Source: UBA4416 sp040389965
GTDB taxonomy: Bacteria; Bacteroidota; Bacteroidia; B-17B0; Aurantibacillaceae
NCBI GenBank assembly: GCA_040389965.1
Contig: JAZJZF010000024.1
Coordinates: 62,001 to 126,000 of the forward strand
Direction of reading: 5' to 3'
DNA: 64,000 nucleotides
Within the stretch, counting starts at the first letter, position 1, and every line of letters starts with the position of its first letter. The position numbers were made by a program, and so were the translations under genes. The notes beneath the pieces were generated by a model that had not been told where the DNA came from, ran no database searches, and saw nothing but the letters and a program-made list of their open reading frames with translations. Positions 55,059 to 63,353 of the stretch are shown here, piece after piece.

Positions 55059-55088
55059 CAAATATACGAAATATTTTAATAATCCAAA
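55059..55088 (-). promoter_or_regulatory. Candidate promoter of rnr
   Basis: On the minus strand TTTG, 18 bases, then TATATTTG. It would give rnr a 5' leader of about 175-185 bases. Confidence 0.45.
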
Positions 55089-55093
55089 TACTG

Positions 55094-55127
55094 AAACGTC
55101 TCATGGTATTTATACCATGAGACGTTT
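55094..55127 (-). terminator. Terminator of the lgt/DUF1569 transcript
   Basis: Perfect 16-base arms AAACGTCTCATGGTAT and ATACCATGAGACGTTT with a short loop, just after the DUF1569 gene stop on the minus strand. Confidence 0.7.
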
Positions 55128-55147
55128 TGTTTTATATGAACAGGAGA

Positions 55148-55609
55148 CTAAACTCCGAATTGTGTAAAATGATGATCGAGGTGTTTATAGAATTGTACGC
55201 TCCATTGTTTTGCTGCAAGCTTACCAAAAGCGCCGCTGTCTTTTCCTTCGAAGTAGGTAGTACCTTTTGCTTCTGTTTCTTTGATGTTGGCAATTAAACG
55301 CGCTTTCTCTTTTTCAAAATCACGTTCATCTGCAATAATAAAATCAGGAGAGGTACGGGAGTTTTTTGGATAGGGCTTTGTTTCGCCAATTACCATGTCT
55401 TTTACAAATAGATTCAGCATGAGTTTGGTAAAGAAAGAAGGTTTTAATTCCTTTTTACCATAGGCAAAATCATAGGGTACGCTTAAATGAGCCATCATTT
55501 GTGCGGCATTCATTTTGCCCCATTGTGGCGTTGTGCTGTGAGATAATTTATCCAGGCGGTTAAGGGTGGAAGATGTCGTAGCAGGATCAAAGGTGTTAAG
55601 CAAATTCAT
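55148..55609 (-). CDS. DUF1569 family protein (DinB-like fold)
   Basis: 153 residues. The pattern PQWGKMNAAQMMAHLSVPYD, then FFTKLMLNLFVKDMVIGETK, and the C-terminal KQWSVQFYKHLDHHFTQFG match DUF1569, which has a DinB-like four-helix fold with possible metal-binding His residues. Function unknown. It starts 3 bases after the lgt stop, which shows co-transcription. Confidence 0.85.
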   Translation of the reverse strand: MNLLNTFDPATTSSTLNRLDKLSHSTTPQWGKMNAAQMMAHLSVPYDFAYGKKELKPSFFTKLMLNLFVKDMVIGETKPYPKNSRTSPDFIIADERDFEKEKARLIANIKETEAKGTTYFEGKDSGAFGKLAAKQWSVQFYKHLDHHFTQFGV

Positions 55610-55612
55610 AGG

Positions 55613-56458
55613 CTAATTTGTTTGTGGGTTTAATGGTTTTGATTTGTAGGACCTAACTATCATAAAAATACCAAGTAAAATAAAAGGGATACTCAGGATC
55701 TGCCCCATATTAATTGGTAAAGCGTTTTCAAATTCAGATTGATTTTCTTTCATAAATTCCATTAAAAAACGGAAACTGAACATCAAAATACAAAACAGAC
55801 CAAACATAAAACCTTTACCTACCGCATTGCGCTTGTTTTTCCATAACCAATAAAATAACACAAACAACACCAGGTAAAACAATGCTTCGTATAATTGTGT
55901 GGCGTGCCTTACAGGAATGGGAATATGACGGGTCAAAAGATTTATTTTGTCTTCATCGTTATTAAAAAATTTAAAGCCCCATGCTACATCGGTTACTTTA
56001 CCTACAATTTCCGAATTCATTAAGTTTCCAAAACGAATACACATACTGGCCAATGGCACTACTACAACCAATCGATCGAACAGCCATAACCAGTTTTCTT
56101 TGGTTTTGCGGCAATACAGCCACATACCTGTTAAAATACCTATAGCACCACCATGACTTGCCAAACCACCTTCCCACACTTTTAAAATCTCTAAAGGATG
56201 TTTTGAGTAATAGGCATAATCGTAAAACAGACAATGCCCCAGCCTTGCACCAAGTACGGTAGCCAACACAATATAAAGCGTTAAGGTATCGAGCTGCTTA
56301 TCGGTTCTGCCCTCTGTTCTGTAAATACGGTTCATAAAGAAATGCGAACCTATAAAAGCCAGTGCCCAACTTAAGCCATACCAACGCACAGGCCAATCGA
56401 TACCGGGTATGGTAAAAATTTCGGGATTAGCATTCCAATTAATAAAGAGAGACAACAT
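55613..56458 (-). CDS. lgt: Prolipoprotein diacylglyceryl transferase
   Basis: 281 residues with seven membrane helices. It transfers diacylglycerol from phosphatidylglycerol to the lipobox Cys of prolipoproteins. Signatures are VWEGGLASHGGAIGI and the Lgt motif MCIRFGNLMNSEIVGKVTD, plus the C-terminal FSFRFLMEFMKENQSEFE. It is an essential step for the lipoproteins predicted elsewhere in the window. Confidence 0.96.
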   Translation of the reverse strand: MLSLFINWNANPEIFTIPGIDWPVRWYGLSWALAFIGSHFFMNRIYRTEGRTDKQLDTLTLYIVLATVLGARLGHCLFYDYAYYSKHPLEILKVWEGGLASHGGAIGILTGMWLYCRKTKENWLWLFDRLVVVVPLASMCIRFGNLMNSEIVGKVTDVAWGFKFFNNDEDKINLLTRHIPIPVRHATQLYEALFYLVLFVLFYWLWKNKRNAVGKGFMFGLFCILMFSFRFLMEFMKENQSEFENALPINMGQILSIPFILLGIFMIVRSYKSKPLNPQTN

Positions 56459-56569
56459 ATGTAACTATTTGGAGTATAAATTTTGTACGAATATACTATA
56501 TCTCCCTTTTAAAAAAGGTCTAAAAAATGATAATTTATTGGTTTTGAAGTTTTTCGTTTAAAACTCAGT

Positions 56570-57247
56570 TCAAAGTGTATCCAGCTTAAAGCAGCAATAT
56601 TTAATGTCTTCGCCTTTAGCCGTAAACAGGCTCTCGTAGTAAGTTTTAATACGAGTTAATTCTTCCCTGTCGGGTGGGCAGTTTTTGTAAAGGTCGTTAG
56701 TAGCAAATACTAAGGGAAGGTTATTTTCTTTAATTACTTCCATGGTATACTCATAAAAGCTTGTGCTGTCTGTTTTTAAATGTACCAAACCACCCGGTTT
56801 TAAAATATGGTTATAGCGTTGCAAAAAGAACCGGTAATTGGTTAAGCGCTTTCTTTCTCTTGTTTTTTGAGGTTGAGGATCAGGGAATGTGATCCAGATT
56901 TCAGAGACTTCTCCTGGACCAAAACAGTGTTCAATAAAATCGATATAGGTTCTTAAAAAAGCCACATTGTTTAAATGATTGTCGAGGGCATGTTTAGCGC
57001 CTGTCCAAATGCGGTTGCCTTTAATATCAACCCCTATAAAGTTTTTATGAGGGTTGTTTTCTGCTAAACCGATGGTATATTCGCCACGGCCACAGCCCAA
57101 CTCAATAACAATAGGATTTTCGTTTTTAAAAACGTCTTTGTGCCATTTTCCTTTTAAAGGCAGCCCCTGTTCCAATTGATCAAAAAACAGATCAAAACTG
57201 TTTGAAAAGGAATTAAGGTCGGCGAATTTTTCAAGTTTACTAGGCAT
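56570..57247 (-). CDS. trmB: tRNA (guanine-N7-)-methyltransferase (TrmB)
   Basis: About 225 residues, starting at the ATG that gives MPSKLEKFADLNSFSNSFDL. A TTG seven codons upstream would extend it, but a -7-type element overlaps that TTG, so the ATG is preferred. The SAM motif is VIELGCGRGEYTIGLAENNP; the tRNA/catalytic motif is WITFPDPQPQKTRERKRLTN. It methylates G46 in many tRNAs. Confidence 0.95.
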   Translation of the reverse strand: MPSKLEKFADLNSFSNSFDLFFDQLEQGLPLKGKWHKDVFKNENPIVIELGCGRGEYTIGLAENNPHKNFIGVDIKGNRIWTGAKHALDNHLNNVAFLRTYIDFIEHCFGPGEVSEIWITFPDPQPQKTRERKRLTNYRFFLQRYNHILKPGGLVHLKTDSTSFYEYTMEVIKENNLPLVFATNDLYKNCPPDREELTRIKTYYESLFTAKGEDIKYCCFKLDTL

Positions 57248-57265
57248 AAATTTATGTATTGGCCG

Positions 57266-57273
57266 CAAAAATA
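57266..57273 (-). promoter_or_regulatory. -7 promoter element for trmB
   Basis: TATTTTTG on the minus strand, 18 bases before the ATG start of trmB. It overlaps the alternative TTG start and so argues against it. Confidence 0.45.
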
Positions 57274-57334
57274 CTAAAAATGATAATGAATTAATAATGT
57301 AGCTTTTTGGCTGTAAATTGTTAACTTCGGTCTT

Positions 57335-57342
57335 TAAATTTG
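57335..57342 (+). promoter_or_regulatory. -7-like element immediately before pyk
   Basis: TAAATTTG fits TAnnTTTG and ends 4 bases before the pyk ATG. If used, the mRNA would be nearly leaderless. Confidence 0.3.
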
Positions 57343-57346
57343 ATAT

Positions 57347-58777
57347 ATGGACTTTAATTATAACAAAACAAAAATTGTTGCCACAATGGGCCCGTCAACC
57401 GAAAACATTGCTGTTTTAGAACAGATGTTTTTAGCCGGGTTGGATATTTGCCGTATAAATTTTTCGCATGGAGATTACGAACCCATTAAACATGTGATCG
57501 ATAATATTAGAACACTTAATAAAAAACTGGACCGCCACGTTGGTATTTTAGGAGATTTACAAGGTCCTAAATTGCGTATCGGGAAAGTAAAAGATAATGC
57601 CGTTGACCTTATCAACGGAAACGAAATTACTATTACTACCAAAGAACAGGAAGGCACTGCCGAAAGAATTTATATTACTTATCCTCAGTTTCCGCAGGAT
57701 GTAAAGGTTGGAGAATTTGTATTGATCGATGATGGTAAAATAACCTTAAAGGTTGTTTCTACTAATAAAAAAGATGAGGTTGTTGCCACTATTATTGCGG
57801 GTGGAGTACTGTCTTCTAAAAAAGGAGTAAACTTACCGAATACAAAAATTTCTTTACCCTGCTTAACGTTAAAGGATTTAAGAGATCTTGATTTTGCACT
57901 GGAAAATAATTTTGAGTGGATCGGTTTGTCTTTTGTACGCAGCGTTACAGACATAGTTGAGCTGAAAGAAATTATCCGTTCAAAAAAGAAAAAAGCGCGT
58001 GTTATTGCTAAAATTGAAAAGCCCGAAGCTATTAAAGAAATTGATAAGATCATTGAAGTAACAGATGGAGTAATGGTTGCGCGTGGAGATTTGGGCGTTG
58101 AAATGCCAATGGAAGAAGTGCCTTTATTACAAAAAATGATCGTTAACAAATGTATCATTGCTTCGAAACCGGTAATTATTGCTACACAAATGATGGAAAG
58201 TATGATCACTGCATACACTCCTACGCGTGCTGAGGTAAACGATGTGGCGAATGCTGTATTAGATGGGGCAGATGCTGTCATGCTGAGTGCCGAAACATCT
58301 GTAGGGCGTTACCCGGTTAAAGTAATTGAATACATGCGCCGTATTATTACACAAATAGAAAACGACGGACGCATTTATTTTAAAGAGCATGAGCCTGAAT
58401 TAAAAACGGTTACTTATGTTACGGATAGTATTTGCTACAATGCCAGCGTTATGAGCAAACAGGCAAATGTTACGGCTATTATATCTATTACCAATTCGGG
58501 TTACACTGCTTTTAAATTGAGCAGCCATAGGCCTAAAGCAAATATTTTTATTTTTACGGATAACGAATCTTTGCTTAATGCATTAAGCCTTGTGTGGGGA
58601 GTACGTGGATTTTATTATGATAAATACGAAAGTACAGATCAAACCATTTCCGATTTAAAAGACCTGATCAAAGAAGGCGGATTTGTAAAAGTCGACGACC
58701 TTGTAATTAACCTGGCAAGTATGCCAATGAAAGAAAAAGGCCGTACGAATATGTTGAAGTTGAGTTATGTTCAGTAA
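57347..58777 (+). CDS. pyk: Pyruvate kinase
   Basis: 476 residues. It converts phosphoenolpyruvate and ADP to pyruvate and ATP. Signatures are TKIVATMGPSTE, ICRINFSHGDYE, the active-site stretch ARVIAKIEKPEAIKEIDKII with catalytic Lys, and VARGDLGVEMPMEEVPLLQK. The first conserved residues follow so closely on the ATG that this start is firm. It is divergent from trmB. Confidence 0.97.
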   Translation: MDFNYNKTKIVATMGPSTENIAVLEQMFLAGLDICRINFSHGDYEPIKHVIDNIRTLNKKLDRHVGILGDLQGPKLRIGKVKDNAVDLINGNEITITTKEQEGTAERIYITYPQFPQDVKVGEFVLIDDGKITLKVVSTNKKDEVVATIIAGGVLSSKKGVNLPNTKISLPCLTLKDLRDLDFALENNFEWIGLSFVRSVTDIVELKEIIRSKKKKARVIAKIEKPEAIKEIDKIIEVTDGVMVARGDLGVEMPMEEVPLLQKMIVNKCIIASKPVIIATQMMESMITAYTPTRAEVNDVANAVLDGADAVMLSAETSVGRYPVKVIEYMRRIITQIENDGRIYFKEHEPELKTVTYVTDSICYNASVMSKQANVTAIISITNSGYTAFKLSSHRPKANIFIFTDNESLLNALSLVWGVRGFYYDKYESTDQTISDLKDLIKEGGFVKVDDLVINLASMPMKEKGRTNMLKLSYVQ

Positions 58778-58853
58778 ATCACATCACAGTATAAATAATT
58801 TCAATTCGTGACAATATTACCCTGAATTATCCGTTAAAAGGAAAATCAATTTC

Positions 58854-59069
58854 GTGCGACTAACAAAAGTTACCATATCCGGCCTTATTTTTATGGTTAT
58901 GTTTCTCGGATCATGCCGGAAGAGCTATACATGCTATTGTGTTGGTTCAGATACAAATGCTAAGGGAGAAGAGACTGAATTTGAATATAGTATACGCTCT
59001 AAGTACTGGAGTGAAACTAAAGCAAAAGAATCCTGCAACCACATGAGCGATAAGTGTGAACTTAAATAA
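58854..59069 (+). CDS. Small Cys-containing lipoprotein of unknown function
   Basis: 71 residues from a GTG. A lipoprotein signal MRLTKVTISGLIFMVMFLGS leads to the lipobox Cys. The mature part has four further cysteines (YTCYCVGSD, ESCNHMSDKCELK), suggesting disulphides or metal binding. The absence of an ATG and the short length lower confidence. I recognise no family. Confidence 0.6.
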   Translation: MRLTKVTISGLIFMVMFLGSCRKSYTCYCVGSDTNAKGEETEFEYSIRSKYWSETKAKESCNHMSDKCELK

Positions 59070-59087
59070 ACAGATGATTTACTAAAA

Positions 59088-59480
59088 TCAATCTTCGTCC
59101 TTCCTAAAATCTGTCATATCGCGACGGTCTTTTTTGGTAGGCCTGCCGGCTCCTCTTTCACGCTGCATGTTTGGCATCATAAAAACAGAGCCCAGTTTTT
59201 CTGTTTTTTCAACAGGAGGAGAATGATCAATGTAGTTTTTAATAGCCACTTCAAAACTTTGTCGTTTCTCAATTAAACCGCTTACTTCAATTATTTTTTT
59301 TACACCCTGCGGCATGGATAAGGTGTAACGTTCCCCAATTTTTACAATGTGTGCCGGCTTTACCAAAACATCGTCCAGTTTTACTTTGTTGCTTTTGATA
59401 GCCTCACTGGCCAGTGAACGCGATTTGTACATGCGTATGGCCCACAGATAACTATCTAATCGTATTTCTTTTTTATCCAT
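59088..59480 (-). CDS. S4-domain RNA-binding protein (Hsp15-like)
   Basis: 130 residues. The N-terminal S4 domain reads IRLDSYLWAIRMYKSRSLAS then EAIKSNKVKLDDVLVKPAHI. The C-terminal tail is basic (RERGAGRPTKKDRRDMTDFR). Hsp15 recycles 50S subunits that carry nascent chains. The match in length and tail supports this, but other S4 proteins cannot be excluded. Confidence 0.85.
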   Translation of the reverse strand: MDKKEIRLDSYLWAIRMYKSRSLASEAIKSNKVKLDDVLVKPAHIVKIGERYTLSMPQGVKKIIEVSGLIEKRQSFEVAIKNYIDHSPPVEKTEKLGSVFMMPNMQRERGAGRPTKKDRRDMTDFRKDED

Positions 59481-59535
59481 ATTAATGGTAACAAAAGTAA
59501 AAAGATTTCAGAAGATATAGAAACTGAATAAATGA

Positions 59536-60585
59536 TTATTGTTTGCTTAACACTTCCTGAGCCCTTTTACTATAAAACCCTTTAGAGTTTACAATAGACT
59601 GGAGCTGTTGTGTAGCCTTATCGGTTTGTTTGGTATTTAAGAAACACATGGCCTGATAAAACTCAGATTCTTGATGGAAAATATTATTATCGTTATCTAA
59701 ATTTTTTTGAAAATAAAGCTGCGCTAACGCATATTTTCCGGTCAGGAAATAGCACATACCAAGGTAGAATTGTGCGTTGGCATCATTTTTATTGAACTCA
59801 TACAATAGGTTCAACTCTTCTATACAATTTACATAATGCTTTAAATTAAAGAGCTTCATAGCCCTTTGTATAATCTTATGAGCGATATAACTATCAGAAT
59901 AGTTAAGTCTTTCATGTTCGATATTGGCATTGACCTCGTATTGGGCTGCAAGTCCTGTATTTATTGATAAATCAATAGATTGACTTTGTTTAAAGTAATA
60001 CATACGGTAATTGGTTACTTTTAAATTACTGATAAATACCACCGGTGCATTGGGTGAAAAGCTTAGAATAATATCTTCATTGTTTTCTTTTTCAGGCTCC
60101 GAAAACGCAATAGATTTAGTACTCATTGGCTCAGGTAAATCAATAACAACAGCAGGTTCCTCTGCCTGGTTTGAGGTAGAGCTATAGTGTTCAACAACTT
60201 TAGGAACGGGCTGTATCTGCTCAGGGAAAACGGTATCTGTTGCCATAACGTTATTTAATGATGGCTGAGGTTTATCGGGTTCTAAAGATTCAAATACAGA
60301 TGCATGTGTTTTGCTTTTTTGAAAAATAACAAAGAATATGGAAACGCCTATAAATAGGCCACATAGCATGCTAACCAATATGGTATTAAAGTTTCCGGGG
60401 GTGTTACCCGTTTTTTTATCAATGCGTTTATTTAATGCTTCAATATCGCTGTTGCTGGCACTAAACTGCTCAAATGCCAATGACGACAGGTAACTTAAAT
60501 CGTCCTGTTGCATGGTTTTCTCAAATCGCAATTTCTGCTCTTTTGATAAACCGGCACTTTTATGTATATCGTCGGGCTTGATCAT
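59536..60585 (-). CDS. Single-pass membrane protein with C-terminal TPR, probable anti-sigma partner
   Basis: 349 residues. A cytoplasmic N terminus of about 80 residues precedes one membrane helix (ILVSMLCGLFIGVSIFFVIF). A Pro/Glu/Ser-rich linker and a C-terminal TPR region (ANAQFYLGMCYFLTGKYALA, FYQAMCFLNTKQTDKATQQL) follow outside the cytoplasm. Its start overlaps the stop of the sigma factor gene by 4 bases, a coupling typical of sigma/anti-sigma pairs. Anti-sigma activity is inferred from topology and position only. Confidence 0.75.
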   Translation of the reverse strand: MIKPDDIHKSAGLSKEQKLRFEKTMQQDDLSYLSSLAFEQFSASNSDIEALNKRIDKKTGNTPGNFNTILVSMLCGLFIGVSIFFVIFQKSKTHASVFESLEPDKPQPSLNNVMATDTVFPEQIQPVPKVVEHYSSTSNQAEEPAVVIDLPEPMSTKSIAFSEPEKENNEDIILSFSPNAPVVFISNLKVTNYRMYYFKQSQSIDLSINTGLAAQYEVNANIEHERLNYSDSYIAHKIIQRAMKLFNLKHYVNCIEELNLLYEFNKNDANAQFYLGMCYFLTGKYALAQLYFQKNLDNDNNIFHQESEFYQAMCFLNTKQTDKATQQLQSIVNSKGFYSKRAQEVLSKQ

Positions 60586-61175
60586 TTTTTACTATTTACG
60601 CGGGTTTGTTCTTCAATCAGTAATTTTAAATTTCTTTTTCCGTTTTGTATGTGGCTTTTAATCTCATTGAGGCTAAAGCCTGTTTCCTGTGCTATATCCT
60701 GATAACTTTTGTTCTGCAAATAAAAAAGCTCTACACATTGTTTTTGTTTTTCTTTTAGCTTCGGAAGACTGTTTTTCATTTCCTGTAACAATACATCGTC
60801 GCTTACACTGCCTATCTTTTCCTCTGCTTCGTATGTAGTATCTTCATACTCAAACTCATAATACGATTTTATGTTTTTTGAGCTTGTTTTGTTTTTGCGG
60901 ATCAGGCTTATGCAGTGGTTGCGTACTACAAAGCTTAACCAGGCTTTAAAGTTATTGATGTTGCGGGTTTTAAGATCCGGCATTAATTTTTCAAAAAGCT
61001 GCATTGTGGCATCCTGCGCTTCGTCCTTATCCTGCAGGTAAAACAAACAGGTTCCATATACAGTAGATACATGCTTTTTAAACAGGTCGGCAAACAAGTC
61101 CTTATTGCCACTTGTTCTGTAGTCAACCAGCAATTCCTCGTCGCTTAAGTATTCTTTTTTCTTAAAAAGCCACAT
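60582..61175 (-). CDS. ECF-type RNA polymerase sigma factor (module 1)
   Basis: 197 residues. Region 2 shows FADLFKKHVSTVYGTCLFYL and AQDATMQLFEKLMPDLKTRN. Region 4 shows LPKLKEKQKQCVELFYLQNK and SYQDIAQETGFSLNEIKSHI. It is followed in the same operon by a membrane TPR protein that may hold it inactive. The divergent plug-domain gene 148 bases away is a likely target or input component. Confidence 0.92.
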   Translation of the reverse strand: MWLFKKKEYLSDEELLVDYRTSGNKDLFADLFKKHVSTVYGTCLFYLQDKDEAQDATMQLFEKLMPDLKTRNINNFKAWLSFVVRNHCISLIRKNKTSSKNIKSYYEFEYEDTTYEAEEKIGSVSDDVLLQEMKNSLPKLKEKQKQCVELFYLQNKSYQDIAQETGFSLNEIKSHIQNGKRNLKLLIEEQTRVNSKK

Positions 61176-61323
61176 ATATTGATAAGACGTATAACCTTTG
61201 GTATTCCATAAAAATAATATTTAAATTTATTTTAGGTTGTTTTTATGGAATAGGGTATGAACAACGTCTTAAAGTTAAAGAATGCATTCTATAAACATAA
61301 TTTAATTTTTAAACCCAATCATT

Positions 61324-62172
61324 ATGAAACACATAAAACTATTAAGCCTGAGCTTATTATTAATAAGCGGCTTTATATCCAAAGCGCAAAGTGGTGCTTT
61401 AAAAGGACAAATCCTGAACGACGATAAGCTTCCTGTATTTGGAGCAACGGTTAAAGTATTACAAGGCGGAGCTTTAATTGGCGGGGCAGTAACGGATGAA
61501 GATGGGAAGTATACCTATAAACCATTGAACCCCGGCAATTACGATCTGGTAATATCCAGTATGGAAACTCAAACCAAACGCCTCACAAATGTATATGTCA
61601 GTGCCGAAAAAACAACCTATGTGGATGCAGCTGTATCAACCAACACATTAGTTGAAGTGGTGGTTGAAGTATACAGGGCTCCTGTAATTGACAAATCCTT
61701 TATGCATATTAAAGAAATTACTGCCGAAGACTTTTCACACCTGGCCATTAACAGAGGAAGTGTGGTAGATGCGGTTCTTTCAGTAACCTCTGAGGCCTCT
61801 CAGGATCCTAATGGCTTTTTACACGTAAGAGGAAGCAGGGGCGATGCTACCGCTTATTATGTGGATGGTGTAAGATCTCCTGGCATTACAGGTGTAGCAG
61901 CCCTTTCGGTGGAGAACGTTTCCATCATTACAGGAGGTATTCCGGCGCAATATGGAGATATTAGCAGTGGGGTGATTGTTGTTACCACCAAAGATTATTT
62001 CAGTGGCATTCAAAGCAAACACATGAATGATAGCTATTTTACAGAAAAGCAAGAGCGTGTAAAACGCGAAAAATCGGCCATTGCTGAAGAGAAAAAACGT
62101 AAGAAAGAAATAGAAGAAGAACTAAGGTTGGAAGAAGAGGCAAAAGCAAAAAAAGAAAATAGTGGCAAGTAG
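61324..62172 (+). CDS. Exported protein with CarboxypepD-like and TonB-plug domains but no beta barrel
   Basis: 282 residues. The signal peptide is MKHIKLLSLSLLLISGFISK then AQ. A carboxypeptidase-D regulatory-like domain (LKGQILNDDKLPVFGATVKV, GAVTDEDGKYTYKPLNPGNY) is followed by a TonB-receptor plug (INRGSVVDAVLSVTSEASQD, then FLHVRGSRGDATAYYVDGVR and IPAQYGDISSGVIVVTTKD). The barrel of about 600 residues that should follow is absent. Instead the protein ends in a highly charged helical tail (REKSAIAEEKKRKKEIEEEL). A terminator follows 28 bases after the stop, so the short form is not a window artefact. Function unknown; a signalling or chaperone-like role beside the sigma module is possible. 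Confidence 0.8.
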   Translation: MKHIKLLSLSLLLISGFISKAQSGALKGQILNDDKLPVFGATVKVLQGGALIGGAVTDEDGKYTYKPLNPGNYDLVISSMETQTKRLTNVYVSAEKTTYVDAAVSTNTLVEVVVEVYRAPVIDKSFMHIKEITAEDFSHLAINRGSVVDAVLSVTSEASQDPNGFLHVRGSRGDATAYYVDGVRSPGITGVAALSVENVSIITGGIPAQYGDISSGVIVVTTKDYFSGIQSKHMNDSYFTEKQERVKREKSAIAEEKKRKKEIEEELRLEEEAKAKKENSGK

Positions 62173-62199
62173 ATAAATGCCTCGTGGAAACACCAAACA

Positions 62200-62235
62200 A
62201 AAAACCCTCGTTATTAAATAGTAACGAGGGTTTTT
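62200..62235. terminator. Shared bidirectional terminator
   Basis: Perfect 14-base arms AAAAACCCTCGTTA and TAACGAGGGTTTTT with an 8-base loop and T-runs on both strands, between the convergent plug-domain and serine-protease genes. Confidence 0.85.
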
Positions 62236-62252
62236 GCATTTTAAAACAAAAT

Positions 62253-63341
62253 TTATTTCTTGTAAACCATAACGTTAAATACGAATGGTTGAATTTTTTT
62301 AATTTGCTCGCTGCGTTTCATTCCTTTTAAATTTGATTTTTTAGAAGACAATGCTAACTCTTTTTTAAGAGAATCGTTCTCTAATTTATCAATGGTTTGT
62401 TTAATAAAAGAAGATTTAATAGCAAACCCTGTTGCTTCTGAAGAGCTTTGTTTTCCACGGATTAAACCAATAATGTTTCCTTGCTCATCCATAATAGGGC
62501 CACCGCTGTTACCCGGATTAACAGGTATAGAGATCTGGTACATGGTTGTGTCGTTATTAAATCCGCTTAATGAACTTAATGAACCTTCTCCATAAACCGC
62601 ATCGCGGCGTGGGTAACCTAATGTAAAAATCTTGTCACCAATTTCTGATGTATTCTCTTTAAATGAGAAGGGGAAAGGAATATTTTTAATAGCTTCAATA
62701 TTATCTATTTTATAAATAGCAATATCCATTGCCGCATCGCTCGCTACTAATTTTGCAGGTGCGCGATCCATCATGGTATTGGTTACAAAAACAGAGTCGG
62801 CATTTTTTACCATGTGGTAGCTTGTAATAAAATAACCTTTATTATTAAGCGCAAAGCCTGTTCCTTCAACGTTTGCGGGAGCATATGTTTTTTTAGGTTT
62901 TCTGGCAGCTACTTTAATACCTTCAATAATCGCATCCTGCGAATATTTTAATTTGGCTACTTCATTTCCCAAATCGGTAATGGCATTTCCCTGTTGTTTT
63001 AATAAATAGCCACCTGTACTTAAAACGGTAATAGTTCCTAAAACTGCAAATACCGCTACAGAAGCCGCAACAGCAAAGGTTTTACCATGTTTTTTAATAA
63101 ACGTTTCTTTTATAGGAAGTATTTTCGCGTCTTTACCAAATTCCTGGGTGTGAATAACAGCCAGAATTTGTTTTAAGTGTGTACGCTGTTCGTGCTGGTT
63201 AATGCTTTCTAATAACGTTTTATGTTTATCAAAAGCCGCAGCAAATTCAGTATCAGATTTTAAACGGGCTTCAAATTCTGTTTTTTCTTCGGGAGTTATT
63301 GTCCCAAAAATGTAATTGTCAAATAATTCTGTTGCTCTCAT
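62253..63341 (-). CDS. Membrane-tethered trypsin-like serine protease with anti-sigma-like N terminus
   Basis: 362 residues. The N terminus (MRATELFDNYIFGTITPEEK, then EFEARLKSDTEFAAAFDKHK) resembles the cytoplasmic anti-sigma segment of FecR/RskA-type proteins. One membrane helix (FAVAASVAVFAVLGTITVLS) lies near residues 90-112. Outside is a S1C-type protease: His176 in ITSYHMVKNADS, Asp206 in AAMDIAIYKI and Ser279 in NPGNSGGPIMDEQG. No PDZ domain is visible. The ECF sigma gene ends 12 bases upstream, so they are co-transcribed. Inference: the protease is fused to the sigma regulator, so cleavage or binding may release the sigma factor. Confidence 0.82.
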   Translation of the reverse strand: MRATELFDNYIFGTITPEEKTEFEARLKSDTEFAAAFDKHKTLLESINQHEQRTHLKQILAVIHTQEFGKDAKILPIKETFIKKHGKTFAVAASVAVFAVLGTITVLSTGGYLLKQQGNAITDLGNEVAKLKYSQDAIIEGIKVAARKPKKTYAPANVEGTGFALNNKGYFITSYHMVKNADSVFVTNTMMDRAPAKLVASDAAMDIAIYKIDNIEAIKNIPFPFSFKENTSEIGDKIFTLGYPRRDAVYGEGSLSSLSGFNNDTTMYQISIPVNPGNSGGPIMDEQGNIIGLIRGKQSSSEATGFAIKSSFIKQTIDKLENDSLKKELALSSKKSNLKGMKRSEQIKKIQPFVFNVMVYKK

Positions 63342-63353
63342 CTCTATCTCCTT

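Noticed and set aside
57248..57268. TTG start for trmB
   Set aside because: It overlaps a TATTTTTG -7 element; the ATG seven codons later fits the family.
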